Shown piece by piece: positions 1 through 7,793 of a stretch of DNA of 47,075 nt. Below the pieces are notes generated by a model. That model saw nothing but the letters and a program-made list of their open reading frames with translations. It did not search any database and had not been told where the DNA came from. Both the position numbers and the translations under genes were made by a program. This DNA comes from Flavobacterium nitrogenifigens (GTDB taxonomy: Bacteria > Bacteroidota > Bacteroidia > Flavobacteriales > Flavobacteriaceae). Location: contig NZ_QJRI01000155.1 of assembly GCF_003254565.1 (NCBI RefSeq), positions 1-47,075 of the forward strand, read 5' to 3'. The first letter of the stretch is position 1. Every line of letters begins with the position of its first letter.

Positions 1-3
1 AAA

Positions 4-83
4 CTCCAGCTAAAGCTGGAGCCAATTCAAACTAATAATTGATTTATACGCATATCACTCGTATCCTCGTGGTTGAAACCACG
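4..83. repeat. Two short hairpins of the Flavobacterium intergenic repeat type
   Basis: Two near-perfect hairpins lie beyond the 3' end of the efflux operon: CTCCAGCTAAAGCTGGAG at 4-21 (8-bp stem, AA loop) and CGTGGTTGAAACCACG at 68-83 (7-bp stem). The CTCCAGC...GCTGGAG type recurs inside the 5265-5695 array, and a related stem occurs at 31437-31456. They have no T-run, so they look like dispersed repeat units rather than terminators. Confidence 0.6.
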
Positions 84-121
84 GGCTATGTTTTGAATAT
101 ATTGTGCAATGATTAGGCGAC

Positions 122-160
122 ACTCATAACTCATAACTCATAACTCATAACTCATAACTC
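122..160. repeat. Heptamer tandem repeat (TCATAAC)n overlapping a stop codon
   Basis: About five and a half perfect copies of a 7-bp unit (ATAACTC in this phase). The minus-strand permease gene ends inside the array: its last residues and its TGA (145-147) are built from repeat units. A second array of the same unit lies at 43391-43453. Confidence 0.85.
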
Positions 161-1308
161 TTTTTCAAATATTTTAAACGAATAAAACAGATTACACTAT
201 AAAAAGCAAAAAGCAGTATAAGATGCAATAAAACAGATGGATTATCCCATAAACTGGCACCCGATTGCACAATAGCGGTATACGAAACAATAAATGGTGT
301 TGTAGGCAAAAGATTAGACAGCCACTGTAATGCTAGTGGAAGCGATTCAAACGGCCAGCTGTATCCTGTAATTAAGAAAATCGGATAAGTCGAAAAAGCC
401 ATCATCTGCAAACAAAGCAATTGCGATTTGAATAAAGAACCTATAAACTGAGCCATCGGAATTAAAGTCAAAATAAACAAAAGCAGTAATAAGCTTAATT
501 CGAATCCGCTACCTCTCATGGGTAAATTGAGCAGTTTGTAATTTACATTTAAAAAGAAAAAGCCATACGAAGAAAAAAGTATCAGATAAAACAATCCTTT
601 TCCCCAAATACCATTAGAGATACCCGAACCGAGCCATTCTTTTAATCGAGAACGCTGCCTCTCGCCTGCCACACTTTCGCACAAACCAATTAATAAAGTT
701 TGCTGTAAAATTAAGGCTAACAATCCTGGCAATAAAAATGCACCATAACTCGATCTTTCATTAAATAAAGGGCGATAATCTAAATTTACTGGCATTACAT
801 TTTCCATTGCAATAGTGGTGCTCATTCCTTCTTTTTTCTGATAATACTGAAGCCTCACTCCTGCTCCAACTGTCAGACATATCTGCTGTACATTCAATAA
901 CAAATCACTCGAAGGAAGAAATCTCGCAGCGTTGATTGCCAATACTACATTGCTTTGTTTTAAACTCAGTAAATTGGCTTCTGTTCCTTCCGGAATATAA
1001 AAGTATCCTTGGCAATTTCCTTGATACATCTGTTCTTTTGCCTGTTCCAGATTCGAAAAATGAATCAGTTCTACTATCGGAGAATCGTCTATATTTTGCT
1101 GGAGCAAACGGGATAGTCTTGAGCCATCATCATCAACAACAGCCAATTTTACATCAAATTCTTCTTTATTGATATAAATACTTCCGTAAAAGAATGCATA
1201 AAGCAATGGAGCAATAAGAAGCGTAAGCAGCAAACTATGATCCTTTACTACTTGCGAAGCTTCTCTCAAAAAGAGATCAATCAGCGATTGTTGCGGTTTC
1301 TTTTTCAT
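145..1308 (-). CDS. ABC-2 type exporter permease (second permease of the operon)
   Basis: Inner-membrane permease subunit of an ABC-2 type exporter (387 aa). It has the ABC2_membrane_3 layout: one membrane segment near residues 25-45, a periplasmic domain of roughly 150 residues, then about five hydrophobic segments from about residue 190 to the C-terminus. It is the last gene of the minus-strand TolC/HlyD/permease/permease operon, and its first 32 bp overlap the end of the preceding permease gene, which suggests translational coupling. The two permeases are distant paralogues and probably form a heterodimer. No ATP-binding subunit is encoded beside them. The stop codon lies in a heptamer repeat, so the C-terminal residues S-Y-E-L come from repeat sequence. 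The substrate cannot be read from the sequence; drugs or envelope lipids are typical of the family. Confidence 0.85.
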   Translation of the reverse strand: MKKKPQQSLIDLFLREASQVVKDHSLLLTLLIAPLLYAFFYGSIYINKEEFDVKLAVVDDDGSRLSRLLQQNIDDSPIVELIHFSNLEQAKEQMYQGNCQGYFYIPEGTEANLLSLKQSNVVLAINAARFLPSSDLLLNVQQICLTVGAGVRLQYYQKKEGMSTTIAMENVMPVNLDYRPLFNERSSYGAFLLPGLLALILQQTLLIGLCESVAGERQRSRLKEWLGSGISNGIWGKGLFYLILFSSYGFFFLNVNYKLLNLPMRGSGFELSLLLLLFILTLIPMAQFIGSLFKSQLLCLQMMAFSTYPIFLITGYSWPFESLPLALQWLSNLLPTTPFIVSYTAIVQSGASLWDNPSVLLHLILLFAFYSVICFIRLKYLKKSYEL

Positions 1309-2461
1309 CTTTAATTGAATTAAATTGACGTTTAAACAACAACATCGCGGTCGGATACATTACTACACAAAATAATAAGAGTTTGGCGAACTCTCCTTGA
1401 GCATATTTCAAAGGCAAATTCATATAATACACCTTAAAAAAACCGTCTAAAAAAGCGGTATAAGGCATAATAAGTGCATAATACTGATCGTACCAAGGCA
1501 TTGCCCATCTCGGAAAAGTAAATCCGCTGAAAACAAAAGCGGGCGAAGTATAGAAAAGCGCAACATCTCCCGAAAGCATCACATCTTTAAACAAAGCCGA
1601 TATAAACATTCCGATGCCAATACACGCTAGAGAAAGCATGGTATATAGTATAAAAAACTTTCCAGTAGCGGCAGGAATGCCAATATCAAAAAAAGGAAAA
1701 ATAATTCCTGTAATAATGATAAAATTAATCCAGCTAATGGCAAGATGAGCTATTGTTTTACCTATAATTGCAACAACAACAGAACCTCTTGACGAATCGT
1801 ACAATTCCTGCATCGTCCCAGTAACCCATTCATAATTTAAAGCCAGCATAGAGCTGATAATCAAAATCATCTGCATTCCGACCGTTATTAAACCTGGAAC
1901 CAAATATTCCTGATAATTGTAAGTTGGATTATAAAGCTGATAAGTTCTCAGACTAATCGGATTTGCAATCGCCATCGCCTGATCAGATTTCATTCCGGTT
2001 TTTACCAATTTCTGCAAAATTACGCCTGTGCTTCCTGTGATTACCACTTCGGCGACAGCCTTATAAACTAACTTAGCAGGAACAAGCGCAGCGGCATTGG
2101 TATACAAAGTCACGTTACTCGGATGACGGCTATAAATATTCTTCTGCAGATTGGCAGGGAAATGTACGGCACCCAATATTTTCCCTTCTTGAATCAGTTT
2201 TTTAACTTCGGCTTCGCTGCTTACTCTTCTGGTAATTTGAAGCGTTTCTTTTTGTTCTAATAAAAAAATCAGCTCTCGACTTATGGCACTTTGATCTTCA
2301 TCCCAAATTGCAAATGCCAAATTCTTAGCATCTTGTTTTTGGTAAATAAAAGCGTAAAAGAAAAACAAAGCGACAGGAACAACAAGCATTACCAAGTAAA
2401 AAACCTTTAGACTTAGAATGCGCTTCCATTCTCTAATAATTATATTTATCATCAAAATCAT
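1277..2461 (-). CDS. ABC-2 type exporter permease (first permease of the operon)
   Basis: Inner-membrane permease of an ABC-2 exporter, 394 aa, with the same layout as its downstream paralogue: membrane segment at about residues 20-40, a periplasmic domain to about residue 190, then a cluster of membrane helices. The start overlaps the stop of the HlyD gene as ATGA (2458-2461), a sign of translational coupling. A second in-frame ATG three codons later (2452) is an alternative. With the HlyD-like adaptor and TolC-like channel upstream it would form a tripartite pump across both membranes. No Walker motifs are present here or in the neighbours, so the ATPase must come from elsewhere if the complex is a standard ABC pump. 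Confidence 0.85.
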   Translation of the reverse strand: MILMINIIIREWKRILSLKVFYLVMLVVPVALFFFYAFIYQKQDAKNLAFAIWDEDQSAISRELIFLLEQKETLQITRRVSSEAEVKKLIQEGKILGAVHFPANLQKNIYSRHPSNVTLYTNAAALVPAKLVYKAVAEVVITGSTGVILQKLVKTGMKSDQAMAIANPISLRTYQLYNPTYNYQEYLVPGLITVGMQMILIISSMLALNYEWVTGTMQELYDSSRGSVVVAIIGKTIAHLAISWINFIIITGIIFPFFDIGIPAATGKFFILYTMLSLACIGIGMFISALFKDVMLSGDVALFYTSPAFVFSGFTFPRWAMPWYDQYYALIMPYTAFLDGFFKVYYMNLPLKYAQGEFAKLLLFCVVMYPTAMLLFKRQFNSIKDEKETATIAD

Positions 2462-3450
2462 TGAGGAAGAATTAAAGAAGCAGTCATACCAGAACGAAGT
2501 CCTTTAATTTGTGCAAGGTTTTCGGGTTTCACCTCTATTGTAAAAGTTCTCAATTCAAATTCTCCTTTATCTTTTGATGGGACCCAATTAGCAAATTCTA
2601 ATGTCGGTGCAATAGAATGTACGACAACATCAAACGTTTCAGGTTCGCAACCCGGAACTTTAACCGATGTCTTGCTTCCAACTTTAAGCAGATTTGATTT
2701 GTCTTGTCTGATATTAAACTTAATTATCGTGGAGTTTTTCTTCTCTATGGTCATAATCGGATATCCTATAGAAATAATTTCTCCCTGATGTGTAACCAAA
2801 TTCGAAATTACTCCATCAGCAGGAGCATAAACTCTTGTATTATCACCAAGCGCTTTGGTCAATTCATAGGCTTGTTCTGCTTGTTTTACAATAGCATTTG
2901 CCGTTTTTAGTAATTCGGGTCTTGTTCCGTTTTTTAGCATCTGAAGATTTAATTGAGCGGTTTCCATTTCCTTTTTCGCGGCTTGAAACTTAAAATAGAA
3001 AACATCTTTTTCCTGTCCTGATATTACATCTTCATTATACAATCGTTCCATGCGATCATAAGTCGTGCTAAACAATTTATATTGTTCCTGACTGATCTGA
3101 TAGAGTTTAGAAGTCGCTTCTATCAATTCTGGTCTTGCTCCTTGTGTAAGCAGTTCCTGCTGTCCTTTTGCTGCATCAATTGCCGATAATGCCTGTGCTT
3201 TTATGGCGTTTATTTCGTTAGATCGAAGTACAGCCAGCAATTGTCCTGTTTTTACAGTATCGCCCTGTTTTACAAGCAACGAATCTAATCTGCCTGGGAA
3301 TTCGGCCGCAACGTCAACACTTGTTGCATCAACCATTCCTATAAAATTATCGTCTTCTTTGTTATTGTCTTTTAAGAAAAAAATCAGTCCTGCTATTACT
3401 ACAAAGATTGGAATAATCAGCGCCCAGTAGTTTTTAAATATATCTTTCAT
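2458..3450 (-). CDS. HlyD/EmrA-type periplasmic adaptor (membrane fusion protein)
   Basis: Periplasmic adaptor that links the inner-membrane permeases to the outer-membrane channel. The 330-aa protein has an N-terminal membrane anchor (about residues 9-26), a split biotinyl-lipoyl-like domain (residues about 43-77, with GRLDSLLVKQGDTVKTGQLL, and again near the middle with VYAPADGVISN), a long alpha-helical hairpin between them rich in Glu, Gln, Ala and Lys (about 78-200), and a C-terminal beta-barrel domain. Its ATG directly abuts the TAG of the upstream TolC gene (3450/3451) and its stop overlaps the next permease start. This is the standard order of a three-component exporter operon. Confidence 0.9.
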   Translation of the reverse strand: MKDIFKNYWALIIPIFVVIAGLIFFLKDNNKEDDNFIGMVDATSVDVAAEFPGRLDSLLVKQGDTVKTGQLLAVLRSNEINAIKAQALSAIDAAKGQQELLTQGARPELIEATSKLYQISQEQYKLFSTTYDRMERLYNEDVISGQEKDVFYFKFQAAKKEMETAQLNLQMLKNGTRPELLKTANAIVKQAEQAYELTKALGDNTRVYAPADGVISNLVTHQGEIISIGYPIMTIEKKNSTIIKFNIRQDKSNLLKVGSKTSVKVPGCEPETFDVVVHSIAPTLEFANWVPSKDKGEFELRTFTIEVKPENLAQIKGLRSGMTASLILPQ

Positions 3451-4902
3451 CTATTTAATAAATTGCGTTATTTGACTTGGATTTCCTAAACTATTAAAAT
3501 ACTCAGCTAATGCCAGATAGTATCCTAAAACAGCGGTATAATATCCTTTTTCTATTTCAGTTTCTACCAGCAAAGCATCATTAACGTCTTTTGGCGATGA
3601 TAGCTGATTATTCATTCTTTTGGTAATTAAACTGCTTGTTGTATTAGCTTCTTTTCTCGCCGCATCCATAGCCATAACATCATTTTGCAGCGAAGTCATT
3701 TTATTCTTTGCGACTCTCGACTGTACCTGAAGCATTAAACTAGAATTCTCCTCTCCTAACTTGGCTTCTTCTATTAATTGTTTTGCGGCTAAAGTTTTTT
3801 TGCTAGTCTGTCCGTTATACAAAGTCCATTGCAATTCCAATCCTACAAACCAATCAGGAATCGAAACCGGTAAATCTTTTTGATATAAATTGTAATTTCC
3901 AATAGCAAAAACATTCGGCAAAGCCAATGATTTGCTGATTTTTTCAGCAGTCTCCGCATAAGAGATTTTATTGCTTGCAATTCTATAAACTGGATTGGTA
4001 AGCCAATAATCCTTCATAGGTTTTTCTAGATTGATTTCGGCATATCTTAAAGTATCTGAAATTACTATTGTGGTGTCAAGATCAACTCCCATCAGTTTAT
4101 TCAGTTCGAGATGGGCATTTTGTTTGTCCATCTTAATATTGTTATACTGACTTTGCGCCTGAATTAAAACCACATTCGTCCAGTTTTGTTGGTACGGAGG
4201 CAATATTTTGTTTTTGACAAGTTCTTGGGCGTAATTTTTATTTTTGTCTAAAGCACTTACAATCTGTTCCTGTTTTTTAATTAAAGAGTTGAGGTATAAT
4301 ATTCTGAGGTATTGCACTGCAATTAAAAAATCAACTTCTTTGCCTGCAAGCTCTACACCAATTCCTGCCGAATTGGCAACCGATTGAGCCAAATCTATAC
4401 TTGAATTTATTTTGTTTCCAAGAAAAATTGGCTGGCGAACTCCCACTCCTGCAATAAAATAAGACTGTTTACTTAAACTAGGATTATAATCTGGATAAAT
4501 ACCACCAATAACCGTTTTCGAGGCATTATAAATGCGATCCTGTGCTGCCTGCGATAAGTTATTTCCAGTAATTTCATGATAAATTTCGTTTGCCGTATTC
4601 ACACTTTGCTGTGATGAACCTTCCACAACTCCGTCTTTAACAGTCTGCAGATTTATCGTAAGCGGATTGCTCAAATAAGAATAGCTAGATAAAAGATCTA
4701 CTTTAGGTAAATAGCCTTTCTTTTCGGCCTGAAGATTATACTCTCCTGTTTTTAATGCAGATTTTGCTTGTTTTATGGTAATATTATTTTGCTGTGCTAT
4801 AGAAAAACATTCTTCCAGAGAAGTGGTCTGCGCTTTTGTTTCCAGACCGAACAAAAAGCAAAACAAGATAAATGGCTTTAGAAAATTTAGTTTTATGTGC
4901 AT
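3451..4902 (-). CDS. TolC-family outer-membrane efflux protein
   Basis: Outer-membrane channel of a tripartite exporter, 483 aa, within the usual TolC range. A signal peptide ending near residue 25 (LETKAQ) precedes two similar halves with long amphipathic helices (for example LEECFSIAQQNNITIKQA near the start, and the C-terminal helix with DALLVETEIEKGYYTAVLGY). It is the first gene of the minus-strand operon. It probably sets the transcription start, because the 360 bp upstream hold no gene but do hold a 10-bp inverted repeat. Gene order and zero-base spacing to the adaptor gene support one transcript. Confidence 0.9.
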   Translation of the reverse strand: MHIKLNFLKPFILFCFLFGLETKAQTTSLEECFSIAQQNNITIKQAKSALKTGEYNLQAEKKGYLPKVDLLSSYSYLSNPLTINLQTVKDGVVEGSSQQSVNTANEIYHEITGNNLSQAAQDRIYNASKTVIGGIYPDYNPSLSKQSYFIAGVGVRQPIFLGNKINSSIDLAQSVANSAGIGVELAGKEVDFLIAVQYLRILYLNSLIKKQEQIVSALDKNKNYAQELVKNKILPPYQQNWTNVVLIQAQSQYNNIKMDKQNAHLELNKLMGVDLDTTIVISDTLRYAEINLEKPMKDYWLTNPVYRIASNKISYAETAEKISKSLALPNVFAIGNYNLYQKDLPVSIPDWFVGLELQWTLYNGQTSKKTLAAKQLIEEAKLGEENSSLMLQVQSRVAKNKMTSLQNDVMAMDAARKEANTTSSLITKRMNNQLSSPKDVNDALLVETEIEKGYYTAVLGYYLALAEYFNSLGNPSQITQFIK

Positions 4903-5264
4903 CTATATAATATTCTTATGAATTGAAATTACTTTTAATTAGCGACTTCTTTGCTGTCTAATTAAAAACAGCAGGATAAAATAGAAATGAGATAAAAACT
5001 TATTATTCAGATAAATTCTGAAACTGTTTGAATGTATTTAAAATATACTGTTTACGAAAATTTGGGGTTCTTAACTTAAACAGCAAAAAAAGCATATAAA
5101 CTGATATACCAATTAGTTAAAGATAAAGATTTTATTTTATAAGTGCTATTTTAATTTATGGAAAATATGATGCTTTTGGTTTCTTTGAAAACTAGGAATA
5201 TGAAGCATTTTGATGTCGCTCCTCTGGAGCTTTTTGTCGCCTAGGAATTGAATCTGCTATAAAT
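4903..5264. promoter_or_regulatory. Upstream region of the efflux operon, no gene; inverted repeat at 4933-4967
   Basis: No coding sequence seen. About 31-65 bases upstream of the TolC-like start is a perfect inverted repeat TTTTAATTAG (4933-4942) / CTAATTAAAA (4958-4967), overlapped by a second stem TGCTGT (4952-4957) / ACAGCA (4968-4973). It could be a dimeric repressor operator or two competing RNA hairpins. No repressor gene is adjacent. I could not place a convincing TAnnTTTG promoter here. Confidence 0.35.
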
Positions 5265-5695
5265 ATTTTGCTCCGCTGGAGCATTAAATCAATTGCCTCC
5301 AGTTTTAGTTGGTGTTTTTTTGTCGTTGTAAAATTTAGCCTGCTACCAACATTTTGCTCTGCTGGAGCATTAAATCAATTGCTTCCAGCTTTAGCTTGTG
5401 TTTCTTTGTTGGTGTAAAATTTAATCTGCTACCAACATTTTGCTCCGCTGGAGCATTAAATCAATTGCCTCCAGCTTTAGCTTGTGTTTCTTTGTTGGTG
5501 TAAAATTTAATCTGCTACCAACATTTTACTCCGCTGGAGCATTAAATCAATTGCCTCCAGCTTTAGCTTGTGTTTCTTTGTTGGTGTAAAATTTAACCTG
5601 CTACCAACATTTTGCTCCGCCGGAGCATTAAATCAATTGCCTCTAGCTTTAGCTAGAGGTTAGCAGGAATTTCAGCAGATAGGGCTTTAGCCAAA
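5265..5695. repeat. Tandem array, five copies of an 86-bp unit
   Basis: Copies begin with ATTTTG at 5265, 5351, 5437, 5523 and 5609, exactly 86 bp apart. A shorter degenerate piece starts at 5715. Each unit contains a GCTCCGCTGGAGC hairpin and a TCCAGCTTTAGCT segment. The three central copies are almost identical and the outer copies more diverged, as expected for expansion by unequal crossing-over. No reading frame runs through it. Confidence 0.9.
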
Positions 5696-5782
5696 TTTAA
5701 AATTCTCTATCAATATTTTGCTTCGCTGGCGCACTTAAAGACAACTCTTCTAAATTTTCACTTTTATAGCGCTCTTCACCAC

Positions 5783-5798
5783 TGGCACATTTCTTGAA
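5783..5798 (+). promoter_or_regulatory. Putative sigma-54 promoter for the metallo-hydrolase gene
   Basis: TGGCACATTTCTTGAA: a perfect -24 half (TGGCAC) and a -12 half of TTGA, with GG (5784-5785) and GA (5796-5797) separated by 10 bases, as sigma-54 promoters require. The consensus -12 is TTGC. The inferred start point near 5808 lies 31 bases before the ATG at 5839. No clear activator site was seen near 5722, where the other putative sigma-54 promoters of this window have one. Confidence 0.4.
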
Positions 5799-5838
5799 AA
5801 AACATTCTTCATTATTAACTGATTTAAAACTATTTACC

Positions 5839-6519
5839 ATGAAAATTACTTACTACGGGCATTCGTGTTTTTCAGTTTATGCCAACGGAAAACACCTTCT
5901 TTTTGATCCTTTTATTACGCCAAACGAATTAGCTAAAGAGGTTAATGTTGATGCCATAAAAGCAGATTACATTTTTATTTCTCATGCGCACTATGATCAT
6001 ATTTTAGACGTTGAACGCATCGCAAAAAACACGGGAGCAAAAGTGCTTGGGAATTTTGAAATCTATAATTGGCTATTGAAAAACGGTATCGAAAATGCGC
6101 ATCCTATCAACCCAGGCGGTAAATTTGATTTTGATTTTGGAACCGTAAAATGCGTGGTAGCTCAACATCCGAGCAGTTTTATCGATGGTTCTTATGGAGG
6201 AATTGCCTGTGGTTTTGTGCTAACAACTTCTGATGGCAATTTTTACTACAGTGGCGACACGGCTCTAACTTTAGACATGCAGCTTATTCCAAAATTTACA
6301 AAACTTGACTTTGCTGTTTTTCCTATTGGCGACGGTCTTACAATGGGAATCGAGGAAGCTATTGAAGCCTCAAAACTGGTCGGAGTAAACAAAATATTAG
6401 GCGTTCATTATGATACGTTCGGTTTTATTGTTATGGATCATCAAAAGGCTTTGGATGCGTTTAAAAATGCTTCGCTTCAATTATTTCTTACTAAAATAAA
6501 CAGTACTATCGATATATAA
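5839..6519 (+). CDS. UPF0173/UlaG-like metallo-beta-lactamase-fold hydrolase
   Basis: Predicted cytoplasmic metal-dependent hydrolase of 226 aa with the metallo-beta-lactamase fold. The N-terminus MKITYYGHSCF and the LLFDPF strand are typical of the UPF0173 family. The zinc-binding HxHxDH motif is HAHYDH at residues 49-54, and further metal-ligand candidates are in YYSGDTAL (Asp) and GVHYDTF (His). I chose ATG 5839 because family members begin here; an upstream in-frame TTG (5794) lies inside the putative -24/-12 promoter. The substrate is unknown. The gene converges on the alpha/beta hydrolase at 6685, with a bidirectional terminator between them. Confidence 0.85.
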   Translation: MKITYYGHSCFSVYANGKHLLFDPFITPNELAKEVNVDAIKADYIFISHAHYDHILDVERIAKNTGAKVLGNFEIYNWLLKNGIENAHPINPGGKFDFDFGTVKCVVAQHPSSFIDGSYGGIACGFVLTTSDGNFYYSGDTALTLDMQLIPKFTKLDFAVFPIGDGLTMGIEEAIEASKLVGVNKILGVHYDTFGFIVMDHQKALDAFKNASLQLFLTKINSTIDI

Positions 6520-6540
6520 ATTGGAGATTTTCTTTGTTAT

Positions 6541-6570
6541 ATTTCGCTAAAAGACAGTTTTTAGCGAAAT
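6541..6570. repeat. Perfect 12-bp inverted repeat containing TAGCGAAAT
   Basis: ATTTCGCTAAAA (6541-6552) and TTTTAGCGAAAT (6559-6570) flank a six-base loop. The right arm continues as TAGCGAAATATCA, close to the sites upstream of the alpha/beta hydrolase genes. No promoter-like element lies at the matching distance in either direction. It may be a stem-loop at the 3' end of the metallo-hydrolase mRNA or an orphan protein-binding site. Confidence 0.4.
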
Positions 6571-6621
6571 ATCATCTGCAATTAATTTTGATAAAAAAAA
6601 AGAAAACTTTTTTACATAAAA

Positions 6622-6652
6622 AAAAGGAATAGCTGCTGACACTATTCCTTTT
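6622..6652. terminator. Bidirectional rho-independent terminator
   Basis: AAAAGGAATAG (6622-6632) pairs with CTATTCCTTTT (6642-6652) around a 9-base loop. T-runs follow the stem on both strands. It sits between the convergent metallo-hydrolase and alpha/beta-hydrolase genes and can serve both. Confidence 0.75.
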
Positions 6653-6684
6653 GCATATAATCAAGTTCTGCTGATGAACTTAAA

Positions 6685-7521
6685 TTATACGTATTCTACA
6701 AAATTGGTGATATACTGTGCTGTGAGTTCAGGATATTGATGCTGAGGTCCATGTCCTGTTGCAGAATACACAATCATTTGGGCGTTAGTCATTTGATTGA
6801 TAATTGGATACCAATTGTCTACCGCAAAACTGATATCATGATCTCCAGAAATAATCAGAATCGGCGTTTTTATCTTCTTAAGCTGTTCCCTGAAATTAAA
6901 CGGATCTTCTCTAAAAGTATCTCCTCCGCCAAAATACAACTGAAAAACATCCATTGTCGATGGAATCTTCTCTACCTCTATTCTTTTATGAATTCTGTCA
7001 TGCGAAGCTTTCGCGGCCAATCGGCTAGATTCTGATTTTGGTTCAAAAAACAAAACGATTTCATCATCAAAATCATTTAAAGGTTTTAGCGCGGCATCAT
7101 AAAATACTTGTTCAATCGGAACCTCATTTTTCCCAGGCGGATTTGTTCCTACCAAAACAGCATGCGTCACTAGATTAGGATACAATAGAGTTGCCGTCTG
7201 CGCCACCAATCCACCATAAGACCATCCTAAAACAATAGCTGAATCTAGCTTTAAGAAATCAGCAAGATCTTTGACATCTTTGGCTACGACAGTAATATCT
7301 GGAGCGAGACTTCCTGTAGAAGAACCAATTCCAGAATAATCAAATACGATAACGTTGAATTTTTCTGCCATTTTTGCCACAAACAGCGGATCCCAAGTAT
7401 CGAGCGTTCCTCTAAAACGGTTCACAAAAATTATTGCCTTTCCTTTTCCATACGAACGATAAGCAATGGTACGATCGCCCAATTCGGCGAAACTTGTTTC
7501 TGTGTCATAAATTTTTTCCAT
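6685..7521 (-). CDS. Alpha/beta hydrolase, group 1 (lipase/haloperoxidase-like)
   Basis: Cytoplasmic alpha/beta-fold hydrolase of 278 aa without a signal peptide. The nucleophile elbow is GWSYGG (Ser101), the acid is probably in SGDHD (Asp227 or Asp229), and the catalytic His is in TGHGPQHQ (His257). The usual HG oxyanion-hole motif is replaced by NRFRGT. The substrate is not predictable. The gene is read divergently from the alpha/beta hydrolase at 7794. The shared 272-bp spacer holds, in this gene's direction, a weak GG-N10-GT element about 45-60 bases upstream of the ATG and a TTGAAATATCATAA site 61 bp further up, matching the arrangement at the other hydrolase genes. Confidence 0.85.
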   Translation of the reverse strand: MEKIYDTETSFAELGDRTIAYRSYGKGKAIIFVNRFRGTLDTWDPLFVAKMAEKFNVIVFDYSGIGSSTGSLAPDITVVAKDVKDLADFLKLDSAIVLGWSYGGLVAQTATLLYPNLVTHAVLVGTNPPGKNEVPIEQVFYDAALKPLNDFDDEIVLFFEPKSESSRLAAKASHDRIHKRIEVEKIPSTMDVFQLYFGGGDTFREDPFNFREQLKKIKTPILIISGDHDISFAVDNWYPIINQMTNAQMIVYSATGHGPQHQYPELTAQYITNFVEYV

Positions 7522-7564
7522 AATTATAATTTAAAGATTGAAACCATATTGTTTTTTTTGAGGG

Positions 7565-7648
7565 AGACAAAGATTAAACCAAAACGCAGAACCTTTAAAA
7601 TAAAGGATTTACAAGATTTTTTTTTGCTTGGACTTATGATATTTCAAG
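7565..7648 (-). promoter_or_regulatory. Putative sigma-54 promoter with upstream activator site for the 6685-7521 gene
   Basis: Read on the minus strand: TTGGTTTAATCTTTGTC, with GG at 7580-7579 and GT at 7568-7567, ten bases apart; the -24 half lacks the usual GGCA. The upstream site CTTGAAATATCATAAG is at 7648-7633 (core GAAATATC centred at 7641.5), 61.5 bases above the GG. It matches the 36225 site at 11 of 13 positions. The palindrome CCTTTAAAATAAAGG (7592-7606), shared with the 36576 upstream region, lies between them. Confidence 0.35.
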
Positions 7649-7664
7649 AATCAAAACTTGTTTT

Positions 7665-7748
7665 TAACGATATATAATAATTCTACAAATATCTGTTTCA
7701 ACAAAGCTTTTATAATCAATGCTTTACAAAAAAGGCACTCCTTTTGTT
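7665..7748 (+). promoter_or_regulatory. Putative sigma-54 promoter with upstream activator site for the 7794-8582 gene
   Basis: Activator-like site TAACGATATATAATAA at 7665-7680 (centre 7672.5). Promoter-like AAGGCACTCCTTTTGTT has GG at 7734-7735 and GT at 7746-7747, ten bases apart; the site-to-GG distance is 61.5 bases. The inferred start near 7758 gives a 36-base leader. The same stretch forms an inverted repeat AAAAGGCAC (7730-7738) / GTGCCTTTT (7760-7768), so a stem-loop reading is also possible. Confidence 0.45.
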
Positions 7749-7793
7749 TTTCAATCTGCGTGCCTTTTCTGAAATTAACCTAATAGCTTCGAT

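Noticed and set aside
252..270. TGGCACCCGATTGCA looks like a sigma-54 promoter
   Set aside because: GG and GC are nine, not ten, bases apart, and it lies inside the permease coding region.
5265..5695. CRISPR array
   Set aside because: The repeats are contiguous 86-bp units with no unique spacers, and no cas genes are present.
5794..5838. TTG start extending the metallo-hydrolase by 15 residues
   Set aside because: The family begins at MKITYYGHS (ATG 5839), and the TTG lies within the -24/-12-like element.
7730..7768. AAAAGGCAC/GTGCCTTTT as a rho-independent terminator
   Set aside because: The loop is 21 bases, no upstream plus-strand gene needs it, and it overlaps a promoter-like element at the right distance from a gene start. 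Kept only as an alternative reading.
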